Made by a program: the position numbers and the translations under genes. The notes beneath the pieces are model-generated. The model searched no databases. It was not told the DNA's origin and saw only the letters and a list, made by a program, of their open reading frames with translations. From NCBI GenBank assembly GCA_026710435.1, contig JAPOQZ010000252.1, positions 1-32,231 of the forward strand: a DNA stretch of 32,231 nucleotides, written 5' to 3'. How positions within the stretch are numbered: position 1 is the stretch's first letter; every line of letters begins with the position of its first letter. Positions 1 to 8,013 of this stretch are shown here, piece by piece. Origin of the DNA: a bacterium (GTDB taxonomy: Bacteria > Actinomycetota > Acidimicrobiia > Spongiisociales > Spongiisociaceae).

Positions 1-2
1 AA

Positions 3-119
3 CACAACGCAGCAGTCATCTGCGTCGCCCGCCGACGCTGCAACATCATCCTGGCCATGCTCAAGACCCAAACCCCCTACCAACCCCGCCAACCCGAGAA
101 ACTACCCGACGCGGCTTGA
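3..119 (+). pseudogene. IS110-family transposase, C-terminal end (cut by window edge)
   Basis: The frame starting at base 3 is open to a TGA at 117-119 and gives 38 residues containing VARRRCNIILAMLKTQTPY. The pattern ARRR-x5-LAML-x4-x-Y is typical of the C-terminal end of IS110/IS902-type transposases (Transposase_20 region), which work as RuvC-like DEDD recombinases guided, in several members, by a bridge RNA. Only this end lies in the window, so I cannot say whether the full gene is intact. The DNA after the stop (120 to about 150) would contain the element's right end, but I could not define its boundary. It lies next to an AT-rich cassette, which fits a mobile neighbourhood. Confidence 0.6.
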
Positions 120-356
120 CAACAAGACAGGGACACCCCCCCTTTGTCACGCCCATCACTTACGCTGATACCATGATCACCGTACATCAGTTCGATTCGC
201 CCGACCCACCTGACTTGCTGGCTAGTTCAGAGCGCCCAGCCCGCTCGGCAACCACCTTTGTCAATCCCCTTCGCCCTGAGGTGCTATCCCCACCGCGAGA
301 CCGTGGCACCCCGATATCTTGTCTTTCGCGTTGGCCACGGCGCTAGGATGCCGACG

Positions 357-1865
357 ATGTCTCGAAAGAACTTACCGGCACTAATTGTCAAACAATGGCT
401 ATCCGACTGGAATTCAGTGGCCTTCGACGATAACAGTTTCAGGAGAAAACCCCGGCCTGAGTTTCTCATATTCTCACTCGACGCGAAAGAAGTCCGGCGC
501 CTCTCCGGTATCCAGCGCCGTACCGCGACTGGTCCACGAGCATCAGATCTCGGAATTCAACGCGCTCATGAGCGGAACCGCTCTCAGGAGATAGCGGAAT
601 ACATCCGACACGGATTCCCGTGGTCGGGTATCAGCAAAACCAAACGAGCTAGTGGAAGATATAACGACCTGATGAGGCCCGGATGGCTTCCAACCGCAAT
701 CGTCGCAAATATACTGACACGAGCTGACACACGACATGGCATACATGTCCATGATGACGATCACATAAGCGTAGACTACCATCCGAATGGTACCGCTGTA
801 CTCTCCTTACCTGATTCAAGAGTTCCTAACTGGTCTCTTGCTGGACGCCTTGCACCACTAGAAATAATCGATGGGCAACATCGGCTGTGGGCATTCGACG
901 AACACTCCGATGACCTAACGGATTATCAACTTCCCGTCGTGGCCTACCATGGGTTAGACCGTAGTTGGCAAGCCTACCTTTTCTATACGATCAATATCAA
1001 GCCCAAACGCATCAATCCGAGTCTCGCCTTTGATCTCTATCCGCTCTTACGAACTGAGGACTGGCTCGAGCGATTCGATGATACAATCTACCGTACATCG
1101 CGAGCTCAGGAGTTGACTGAGGCCCTTTGGTCTCATAGAGCTAGCCCTTGGTACCAGCGGATTGATATGCTGGGAGGCTACGGCCGCAAAATGGTCACGC
1201 AAAACTCTTGGGTCCGCAGCCTTCAGGCGACTATTGTCAAGAGTTGGGAGGGACCAGGTGTACGCATTGGCGGCCTATTTGGTGCTCCGGTTGGTCATAA
1301 TCGCTTAGTCCTATCGTGGTCACGTGCACAACAAGCTGCCTTTCTCATCTACGCTTGGATACAGATGGCTGACACACTTGCCAGCAACCAGTTCCCGTGG
1401 ACTATTCCGATACGGCAGGACACACTTCTGGATACAGAGGATCTGGCCTTTTCCGGTAGTGCTTCTATGCTGAATTCGGACATGGGTGTCCGAGGATTCT
1501 TACACATTCTAAACGACATGTGTTTTGTAGAAGCCGATACACTCCAACTCCACCGCTGGACAACCCATTCCGACTCCGCTACAGCTGCCATAGAAGTTAG
1601 CGAAGCTCTAGAATCCCTCAAGAGCGAAGCCGTAGCTAGTTTCGTCCGAGAGCTCAGTGCCTGCCTTGCGTCCTATGATTGGCGGTCATCCAAGGCCACG
1701 GGTTTGTCGGAGGAAGAACGTCAGGCGAAGGCTAGGTTCCGAGGTGGGACTGGCTACAGAGAACTACGTATTGATCTTCTTCGACACCTAGCATCCAGCG
1801 ATGGCGTGTTAGTTAAGCCGGCGACTACTACAATTGAGCGGCTTGGCTACGATGTCAGGCCTTAA
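357..1865 (+). CDS. DGQHR-motif protein (DndB-like)
   Basis: A 502-aa protein with the hallmark EIIDGQHRLWAF; D172-R176 is the DGQHR core, followed by a conserved-looking FYTINIKPKRINPSL stretch about 50 residues later. DGQHR proteins include DndB, a regulator of DNA phosphorothioation clusters, and DpdB of the 7-deazaguanine DNA modification clusters; the biochemical role of the motif is still poorly known. I chose ATG 357 because AGGA lies 8 nt upstream and a TAGGAT -10-like box (344-349) would start transcription at about 356. ATG 348 and TTG 258 are in frame and remain possible. The gene overlaps the next one by 14 bases. Base composition is clearly more AT-rich than in the catabolic genes, which suggests transfer. 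Function in modification or defence is inferred from family and neighbours. Confidence 0.75.
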   Translation: MSRKNLPALIVKQWLSDWNSVAFDDNSFRRKPRPEFLIFSLDAKEVRRLSGIQRRTATGPRASDLGIQRAHERNRSQEIAEYIRHGFPWSGISKTKRASGRYNDLMRPGWLPTAIVANILTRADTRHGIHVHDDDHISVDYHPNGTAVLSLPDSRVPNWSLAGRLAPLEIIDGQHRLWAFDEHSDDLTDYQLPVVAYHGLDRSWQAYLFYTINIKPKRINPSLAFDLYPLLRTEDWLERFDDTIYRTSRAQELTEALWSHRASPWYQRIDMLGGYGRKMVTQNSWVRSLQATIVKSWEGPGVRIGGLFGAPVGHNRLVLSWSRAQQAAFLIYAWIQMADTLASNQFPWTIPIRQDTLLDTEDLAFSGSASMLNSDMGVRGFLHILNDMCFVEADTLQLHRWTTHSDSATAAIEVSEALESLKSEAVASFVRELSACLASYDWRSSKATGLSEEERQAKARFRGGTGYRELRIDLLRHLASSDGVLVKPATTTIERLGYDVRP

Positions 1866-3201
1866 GCCTCAAGAAGAAGAAGTACTTCTCTTGGCTTCAC
1901 CCGAGGGTATACACGCATTTGGCACGAAACTAGGGCACTATCTGGAGAATAACTACTGGCTCCACGTTGATAATCTCTACTATAGTGATCCTATAGGACA
2001 AATAAGGCGTGATCGCCAAGACGGTAGTATCATACAACCGGACCATCTAATAGAGTACATTGCTGTCTCGGCTCCGCTTCATTTATTCGACGGATGGGCC
2101 TATCTAGGTAAAGCTCTCCTTGCACAGGTACGTGGACTGTCACAGATAGCGATTCATCTTGGTTACTATGCAGAACTACGCGCGGCTATGTCCCTGTTAG
2201 CGGCACAGGGCGTAGGCGTATTCAAGCACCACCACTTTGTAGTAGACGATTGTGGCACACTCCATCGTCTACCTGCAACAGGAAAACGACCAACTCACTT
2301 AGCAGTGTGGGAGTATTTGGGGTACTGGGCACAGCTCCCACACGCGCGCTCTCTCTTTGGCCGAGTGATTCGGCCTCGGTCAATGGCTCTTTCTGATTGG
2401 CTGAATCAACTCCCATGCACGGGCGATGAGCGGTGGAGTCCTGTAGCCTCAAGGCTAATACAAGACTTTGGTCTGGACTTAAGGCGAATGGCTAACGACC
2501 GTGCTGTAAGGAACGACGCCAGTTATCGTCCGTCAGAGTTGATATCATCACAACAACTGACAGTTTACGAGACGGTCGATTTTCTCGTTGAGACGGTTCG
2601 CTTACTTGAGCCAGGCGGCGTTGGAGGTAGCTTTACACTTCTAGATCTCTATCTGTTACATAGCGCTGTCAAGCGTGTATTCACCTATGTCACGGATGCG
2701 GTACCGACTGAAGAGCCGGATCGGTTTAGTGGCGAGGTCGAGGCGATGTTGAATGCATTATTCGAAGAAGAAGGCGACCGTCATGTAATGAAGGAATTCT
2801 TGAGCGGTCGTACTCTAGTGAATGATCAGCGACTCATCACTCAACGCGCAGTCGATCGAGTAGACAACAGCGATCCCCGGCCGCTTTTGGCGCGAGCAAC
2901 TCTGTTGCTGAGAATCGCCACTGGTGTGACCCGTGACTTCATGCACACCGCCGACATTGGTAGAGAACATGCAGAAGGATGGTGGAACCGAAAGGCAGGC
3001 GAGATCGGTTTGTCGAGCCCAGCCGATCAAGGTTCGGATGTCGGTGATATGTGGCGCTATGTAGTTGACGCTCTAGACGAGATTGACGAGTGGAGATCCT
3101 CCGGTAATGGCTCGGTCCGAGAACTACTGACAAACTGTGCATACCCCCTTCAGGAAACTACAAACCTTGGCTTGGTCGCTGCTATTGGACTTGGATTGTG
3201 A
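1852..3201 (+). CDS. Unrecognised protein in the DGQHR/methylase cassette
   Basis: A 449-aa soluble-looking protein that I do not recognise. It has no obvious membrane segment, P-loop or HKD/PD-(D/E)XK nuclease signature. The middle part is rich in Leu/Ala helices (for example LFDGWAYLGKALLAQVRGL and HLGYYAELRAAMSLLAAQG), suggesting an all-helical fold, and it contains a FKHHHF cluster. ATG 1852 overlaps the stop of the DGQHR gene by 14 bases; TTG 1834 is an alternative start. Its stop overlaps the GTG of the methylase gene (GTGA), so the three genes are probably translationally coupled. It shares the AT-rich composition of the cassette. Position suggests a partner, effector or specificity factor for the modification system, but nothing in the sequence proves it. 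Confidence 0.7.
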   Translation: MSGLKPQEEEVLLLASPEGIHAFGTKLGHYLENNYWLHVDNLYYSDPIGQIRRDRQDGSIIQPDHLIEYIAVSAPLHLFDGWAYLGKALLAQVRGLSQIAIHLGYYAELRAAMSLLAAQGVGVFKHHHFVVDDCGTLHRLPATGKRPTHLAVWEYLGYWAQLPHARSLFGRVIRPRSMALSDWLNQLPCTGDERWSPVASRLIQDFGLDLRRMANDRAVRNDASYRPSELISSQQLTVYETVDFLVETVRLLEPGGVGGSFTLLDLYLLHSAVKRVFTYVTDAVPTEEPDRFSGEVEAMLNALFEEEGDRHVMKEFLSGRTLVNDQRLITQRAVDRVDNSDPRPLLARATLLLRIATGVTRDFMHTADIGREHAEGWWNRKAGEIGLSSPADQGSDVGDMWRYVVDALDEIDEWRSSGNGSVRELLTNCAYPLQETTNLGLVAAIGLGL

Positions 3202-4319
3202 AGTACATGGGATCGAAACTCTCATTGCTTGAGAGTGGTTTAGGCAAGATACTCCTTAGAGAGGCAGCTAATGCGGACAGGTTCGTTGACTTGTTCTCGG
3301 GCACCGGCCGGGTGGCTTGGTATGTGGCTGAGGCAGTGGACGTACCTGTTCTCGCGGTGGATCTTCAGTACTATGCTGTTGTCCTAGCCGGAACAGTGAT
3401 TGAACGGGACCATGTGATCAAAGAGAGTCAGGTCGTAGACAACTGGCTCCTATCAGCTACTAGGGTGATAGAGAGTACAGCAATGGAGGCTGATATGTTG
3501 ATGTCGGTCTCTACTAAGGCACAGGTATTGGAGGCACGGAGACTGTGCAAACGTACACCGGGTGGCCCAATATGGACAGCGTATGGTGGCCACTACTACT
3601 CACCACTCCAAGCATTGATCTTCGATGTCTTACTACGCGACCTCCCACCAAGTCCTAGGTACCTGACACAGTTCTGTAAAGCACTACTCATCGTAGCAGC
3701 GTCGCGCTGTGCCGCTGCACCTGGACATACGGCCCAACCATTTCAGCCCACGAAGTCCGCAATGCCACACATCAGAACCAGTTGGCAGCGTGACCCGATT
3801 AGTATTATTAGGCAATTGTCCCCTAGTCTCGGTAGACGGCACGCCCTAAGGCGTGGTAATGCGAAGGTAGCCGACGCTAATGAACTCGCCGGGGCACTTA
3901 CAGAGGGTGATCTTGTATTCTTGGATCCACCATATTCATCTGTTCACTATAGCCGATTCTATCACGTCCTAGAGACGATAGCACGGGGTGAATGTGGGCC
4001 CGTCTCAGGAGCTGGCCGTTACCCACCCGCTGCTGAGAGGCCCCGCTCCGCTTACAGTATTAAGTCGCTGGCCGGTACAGCCATGGTTCAATTGCTAAGA
4101 CGGTTGTCTGTAAACAGGTGTCGGGTGATACTCACATTTCCTTCGGGCAGAGCCTCCAATGGGATAGAGGGCCATGAGTTGGCCGCCTATGCGCGACGTT
4201 GGTATACGGTTAGTCAGAGGGTATCACTCTCCGAATTCAGCACTCTAGGAGGCAACGGACGCAATAGAAGTGCCCGTCGAACGGTTGGAGAGATGGTTGC
4301 AGTTATGCATCCTTTGTAA
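3198..4319 (+). CDS. DNA adenine methylase, D12 class
   Basis: A 373-aa protein with the order of motifs of D12-type N6-adenine methyltransferases (Dam/DpnM-like): an N-terminal KYMGSK (residues 2-7, position of the usual K-W-x-G-K), the AdoMet-binding FVDLFSGTG (29-37), an acidic loop AVDLQYYA and the catalytic FLDPPYS with DPPY at 243-246. It would transfer a methyl group from AdoMet to adenine in DNA; target sequence unknown. The start is a GTG that overlaps the upstream stop (GTGA). No restriction endonuclease is visible beside it; the neighbours are a DGQHR protein and an unknown protein, so this is not a plain restriction-modification pair. It is longer than Dam (about 280 aa), mostly because of the segment between motif I and DPPY. 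Confidence 0.85.
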   Translation: MKYMGSKLSLLESGLGKILLREAANADRFVDLFSGTGRVAWYVAEAVDVPVLAVDLQYYAVVLAGTVIERDHVIKESQVVDNWLLSATRVIESTAMEADMLMSVSTKAQVLEARRLCKRTPGGPIWTAYGGHYYSPLQALIFDVLLRDLPPSPRYLTQFCKALLIVAASRCAAAPGHTAQPFQPTKSAMPHIRTSWQRDPISIIRQLSPSLGRRHALRRGNAKVADANELAGALTEGDLVFLDPPYSSVHYSRFYHVLETIARGECGPVSGAGRYPPAAERPRSAYSIKSLAGTAMVQLLRRLSVNRCRVILTFPSGRASNGIEGHELAAYARRWYTVSQRVSLSEFSTLGGNGRNRSARRTVGEMVAVMHPL

Positions 4320-4347
4320 GTATTGAGGACGGCTGGATGGACTGTCG

Positions 4348-4369
4348 GAGAACCCAGGTAGTGGTTCTC
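4348..4369. terminator. Hairpin between convergent genes
   Basis: A perfect 7-bp stem GAGAACC/GGTTCTC with an 8-base loop lies between the convergent methylase (+) and zinc ribbon (-) genes. There is no U-tract on either side, so termination is inferred from position and the stem only. Confidence 0.45.
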
Positions 4370-4445
4370 AGCGCACGTGGTCATGCTGAGGAGCCTTCAC
4401 TTCAAACCCAAGAGTCACGAGCAGACTTCTAGTGTCCGGGTGACT

Positions 4446-4682
4446 TCAGTCCTCCGGTTCGTGACCGACCATTCGTTGGATCCTGACGATGTTGCCTGCC
4501 CAGCCGCAGGAGTTGCACCAAGTGTGGTAGACCCTCCGGTCGGCCTCCCAGTACTCCACGGAGATGCCTTCCGACCCTGTCACCGCGCCGGCGCAGTTGG
4601 GGCAGAAGCGGGGCATGTCCGCCAGGTGGGCGACCCGGTCGGGATCCCACCAGTGGGCGCCTCCGACGCGTCGCTCGGTCAT
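4446..4682 (-). CDS. Small two-CxxC zinc ribbon protein
   Basis: A 78-aa protein starting MTERRVGGAHWWDP with ATG four bases after the stop of the Rieske oxygenase gene. It contains two CxxC knuckles, C27-P-N-C30 and C56-N-S-C59, about 26 residues apart, which is a zinc ribbon. The residues between the knuckles (ISVEYWEADRRVYHTWC) are mostly beta-like. It is the last gene of the minus-strand aromatic operon, so a structural or accessory role for the Rieske oxygenase, or a metal-binding subunit of another pathway enzyme, is likely. I do not recognise a named family. A longer reading frame running to 4940 exists, but its N-terminal part overlaps the Rieske gene and is not protein-like. Confidence 0.75.
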   Translation of the reverse strand: MTERRVGGAHWWDPDRVAHLADMPRFCPNCAGAVTGSEGISVEYWEADRRVYHTWCNSCGWAGNIVRIQRMVGHEPED

Positions 4683-4686
4683 CGCA

Positions 4687-5997
4687 TCACATGGTCCGGG
4701 GAGCATCGAGATCGTAGGGCTGCCGCACCGCGTACTCGTCGGAACTCGGGACCTCGCCCCGGGCCCGGGCCGCCTCGAGATGGATCTTGCGGAGGGTGTC
4801 CAACGCCGGTGAGTATCTAGTCGAGCCCATGTCAAGCCATGCGAGGGCGAAGTCGATGCTGGCGCCGAACTTCTTCTTCTCGCAGGGAAGCTCGATCCGC
4901 TGCTGCGGGGTGCGGGTGAAGCCCACAGTCGGATTCTCACCCGCTTCCACCCGGGCCATCTGCGCCTTGAACATGCGCCGCAACATGATCACCCCGATAT
5001 CGGACTTGCCTATGTGTTCGGCGCTCCGGTCGTTGATGGCGCCCTGGCTGACCCAGGCCATCACATCCTGGCCCTCGATGTAGTCGACGATGTGGCGACC
5101 CTTGGCGTCTAGCCACTCGTACTCGTAGTCGACCGGGTAGATCTGCTCCGGGTAGCTGTCGAGACCCTCCGGATGGTGGTTCGAGTAGAACATCGCCCAC
5201 GTAGTGGTGTCGTCTACCGGCACCCGGATCTGCATCTGGTCGATACCGGCACCCCCCACCCGCATGGAGTGCGGGAAGACCAGCGGATGCCCGATGGCCC
5301 AGTCGTCGTCCTCCTCGGTGTGGCCCTCCAGCACCCTCCGCTTCAGGATGCCCCACTCCATGGCGTCGAAGCCGACCTTGAGATGCTTCTTCTGGAAGGA
5401 CTTGGGAGCGACGAATCCCTGCTGGGAGCCCAGGAACTCGAAGTAGCGCCCGTGCAGATACTCGACATGGTGGGGATCGACCGAGTTCTCCATGATCTGC
5501 AGCCAGTTGCAGGGCAGCATCGAGTGGCCCACGTCGATGAACCCCGGATCCACGAAGACGTCGAAGCGGGGCAGTTCGGGGGCCGGGTCGGGACCGATGT
5601 AGGCCCAGACCATCCCGCCCAGCGCCTCAGCCCTGCCTGCAAAGGCCTTGACATAGCGCATGAAGGCGGTCTTGCCCGGCTCGGCAGGCTGCTCGATGCA
5701 GTTCCCGGAGCAGTCGAACTTCCAACCGTGGTAGCCGCACCGGAGCCCGTCCTCCTCCACCACGCCGTAGATCAGTGAAGCGGCCCGGTGCGGGCAGGCC
5801 TCCTGGACGATGCCGTAGCCACCTTGGGGGGTCTTCCACAGGGCGAAGTCCTCGCCCAGCAACCGGACCTTCCGGATTGGCCAGTCGTCGAGTTCCCTCG
5901 TGAAGGCGACCGGATACCAGTAACGGCGCAGTAGCTCGCCCATCGGCGTACCCGGACCGACCCGGGTCAGCCGCTCGTTCTGCTCCTTGGAAAGCAT
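4687..5997 (-). CDS. Rieske non-heme iron oxygenase, phthalate dioxygenase/LigXa-like
   Basis: A 436-aa oxygenase component. The Rieske [2Fe-2S] ligands are C68-P-H70 and C87-x2-H90. The mononuclear iron motif is N171-x2-D174-x2-H177-x4-H182. The opening LTRVGPGTPMGELLRRYWYPVA is typical of the phthalate 4,5-dioxygenase/LigXa branch, single-component oxygenases that hydroxylate or O-demethylate aromatic acids and methoxyphenols. The start has AGGAGCGAG just upstream. It needs an external electron donor; a Rieske ferredoxin is encoded at 22573-22944 in the lower operon, and no reductase is seen in the window. Substrate is unknown; its place after a phenol-phosphorylating enzyme pair suggests a phenol or a phenyl phosphate derived from it. 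Confidence 0.85.
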   Translation of the reverse strand: MLSKEQNERLTRVGPGTPMGELLRRYWYPVAFTRELDDWPIRKVRLLGEDFALWKTPQGGYGIVQEACPHRAASLIYGVVEEDGLRCGYHGWKFDCSGNCIEQPAEPGKTAFMRYVKAFAGRAEALGGMVWAYIGPDPAPELPRFDVFVDPGFIDVGHSMLPCNWLQIMENSVDPHHVEYLHGRYFEFLGSQQGFVAPKSFQKKHLKVGFDAMEWGILKRRVLEGHTEEDDDWAIGHPLVFPHSMRVGGAGIDQMQIRVPVDDTTTWAMFYSNHHPEGLDSYPEQIYPVDYEYEWLDAKGRHIVDYIEGQDVMAWVSQGAINDRSAEHIGKSDIGVIMLRRMFKAQMARVEAGENPTVGFTRTPQQRIELPCEKKKFGASIDFALAWLDMGSTRYSPALDTLRKIHLEAARARGEVPSSDEYAVRQPYDLDAPRTM

Positions 5998-6146
5998 TGC
6001 CTCGCTCCTTTGTCCTCAGCGGTCTACCTGCAGGACGGTCACGCTCGCCCCACCGTCAACGCTACCGGGGCAGGGTACGTCACCACCCTCGTAGGCCGAC
6101 CACTCCATCCGGATAACCCTCTTCCGTCTACCGGCACCTCGCGCCG

Positions 6147-7931
6147 TCAGCCGATGACCGTTACGGTGCCGGAGCTTCCGTCAACCCGAAGCATCGTGCC
6201 GTTCTCGATGTCCCTGGTACCGAAGGCCGTCCCCGTCACTGCCGGCAGGCCGTACTCCCGGCACACGATGGCCGCGTGGGACATCATGCCGCCTATGTCG
6301 GTGACGGCAGCCCCGATCGTTCCGAAGGCCGGGGCCCAACTGGGCGCGGTGATCGGCGCCACCAGGATCTCTCCCTCCTGCAGCTGGCCGATGTCGTCGG
6401 CCGACATGACGACCCGGGCGGGTCCCTCCGCCACTCCTGGGGAGGCGGCGAAGCCACGCAGGTCGCCGTCGCCCTCGTCTCCGGCACCCAGCCACATGCC
6501 GATGCTCTCCGAGGTGATCCCCCAGAGCATGATCGTGAACGGCTCGGTGACCACCTCCGGGGGGTCGCCCAGGGCCGGCGGCGGGCTCCAACTCCGCAAG
6601 GCGTCCACGATGCCCTTGCGCCGTGCCACCTCCCGCGGCCAGTAGACCGGGCCCCGGGAGTGGGTCCCGACCGCCCAGGCCGAGTACATGTCCCAGAGGG
6701 CCTCGTTCACCTCGTCCCGCTTCATGTAGAAGACGTCGTCGCGGGAGGCGAGGAACCCTTCCTTGACGAACACGTCGCCCAGTTCCTTCATCTTGCGGAA
6801 CATCACCGAGTGGCTCCAGTGCTCGACGTAGAAGTTGTGGTTCTCCACGTACGGGAACACCACCCGCGCGAGGCCCAGCTTGCCCTGGAACGCTTCCCGG
6901 TCCTCGTCGGAGGACAGCAGTGCCGTGTACCCCTCGACGATCCGGTCCCGCTCGGCGCGGATCCTCTCGATCGGTCGTGCCACGTCTTCGCCGGCCTTGA
7001 TGCGTTCCACGTACCCGGCCACGAAACCCAGCGGTATCTCGGGATGCTCGATCCAGACCTTGTCGCTGTGGTAGAAGCCGTTCCCCGCCGAGTAGTTGAA
7101 CCAGGGGTGCTTCACCGAGTTCCAGTGGTCCATGAACGGTGTGCCTTCGAGGGCGTCGAGGCCCCCGGCAAGCTGGTCCTCCAAGCCGTGCTCCACCACG
7201 ATGGCGGCAAGGGCCTTGAGCTCCTCGTCAGGACGGAACAGGTCCACCTCGACGCCCGCCACCATCCGGGCGATAGCCAGGTCGGGGATGTTGGGGAAGG
7301 CCTGTTTGCAGAACCCGAAGTAGTCCAGGTAGGCGGCGTAGCCCAGGTTGAGGAACTCGAAGTGGTAGTGCCAAAGCTTCAGGCCGAGGTTGAGCAGCCC
7401 CCGGTACTCCTCCTGGATGGTGAGGCCCGAACCGGTTCCGTGCCCTTCGGTGATGACCTCCAAGTCCTCCTTCTCGGGCAAGGGCGAGAAGCTGATCGCT
7501 TCCATCTCGGCGATCAGGTCCTTCATCTTGACCAGCCACTTGTCGTACAGGTCGCCCCAATTCATAAAGTAGAAGCCGGCCCTCTCCATGAACTGCGGGA
7601 CGCGGGCCTCGATCTCGGCGCCGTCCAGAACGGGCACCGGAGTCAGGTACGCGTAGCCGTTCAGCACCCGGTAGTCGATCCCCAGCGCAGGCGGGATCAG
7701 GTAGTGGCGGGTGTTGTACTGCGACAGCGCCGCTATGGCGTACTCGTACCAGGTGGCATCCCAAGGGGTGAGAGGTTCGGCCCAGTGGATGCTGTCCTGG
7801 AACCAGAACGTGGCCTCCTCGTAGTCCCGTCGGTCCTGGGAGAACGGCAGGGAATATGTGTACAGATCCTCCCACCCTTCAGCGCCGGGTGGGGTCTCCG
7901 CCTCGAACGGGCTGGGAAAGCGGCTGGCCAT
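6147..7931 (-). CDS. PEP-synthase-type phosphohistidine subunit (phenylphosphate synthase-like)
   Basis: A 594-aa protein. The last 100 residues form the PEP-utilising mobile (swivelling) domain: GFAASPGVAEGPARVV followed by LVAPITAPSWAPAFGTIGAAVTDIGGMMSHAAIV, where His at about residue 552 is the phosphorylated one. The first 490 residues lack the ATP-binding part, which is encoded by the next gene upstream. This split is the layout of phenylphosphate synthase (Thauera) and of the 4-hydroxyacetophenone/acetovanillone kinases (HpeHI) that phosphorylate a phenolic OH with ATP. ATG 7931 is chosen because AAGGAGA lies 9 nt upstream; the in-frame ATG 7973 lacks this. Substrate is inferred to be a phenol from the operon, not proven. 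Confidence 0.8.
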   Translation of the reverse strand: MASRFPSPFEAETPPGAEGWEDLYTYSLPFSQDRRDYEEATFWFQDSIHWAEPLTPWDATWYEYAIAALSQYNTRHYLIPPALGIDYRVLNGYAYLTPVPVLDGAEIEARVPQFMERAGFYFMNWGDLYDKWLVKMKDLIAEMEAISFSPLPEKEDLEVITEGHGTGSGLTIQEEYRGLLNLGLKLWHYHFEFLNLGYAAYLDYFGFCKQAFPNIPDLAIARMVAGVEVDLFRPDEELKALAAIVVEHGLEDQLAGGLDALEGTPFMDHWNSVKHPWFNYSAGNGFYHSDKVWIEHPEIPLGFVAGYVERIKAGEDVARPIERIRAERDRIVEGYTALLSSDEDREAFQGKLGLARVVFPYVENHNFYVEHWSHSVMFRKMKELGDVFVKEGFLASRDDVFYMKRDEVNEALWDMYSAWAVGTHSRGPVYWPREVARRKGIVDALRSWSPPPALGDPPEVVTEPFTIMLWGITSESIGMWLGAGDEGDGDLRGFAASPGVAEGPARVVMSADDIGQLQEGEILVAPITAPSWAPAFGTIGAAVTDIGGMMSHAAIVCREYGLPAVTGTAFGTRDIENGTMLRVDGSSGTVTVIG

Positions 7932-8013
7932 TTGTGAATCTCCTTCTCCGTTGAATGTTCGCCTGGCTTGCATGCTTGATTGTCGGTATCCAACTCACCC
8001 TGCTTCGTTCCTG

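Noticed and set aside
120-356. Genes or bridge RNA between the IS110 end and the DGQHR gene
   Set aside because: Only short frames without motifs are present; in IS110 elements the bridge RNA usually lies before the transposase gene, outside this window.
6276-7937. Long open frame on the + strand opposite the phosphohistidine subunit
   Set aside because: It is antisense to a gene with clear family motifs; its product is Val/His/Arg/Gly-rich with no domain, as expected for a shadow in GC-rich DNA.
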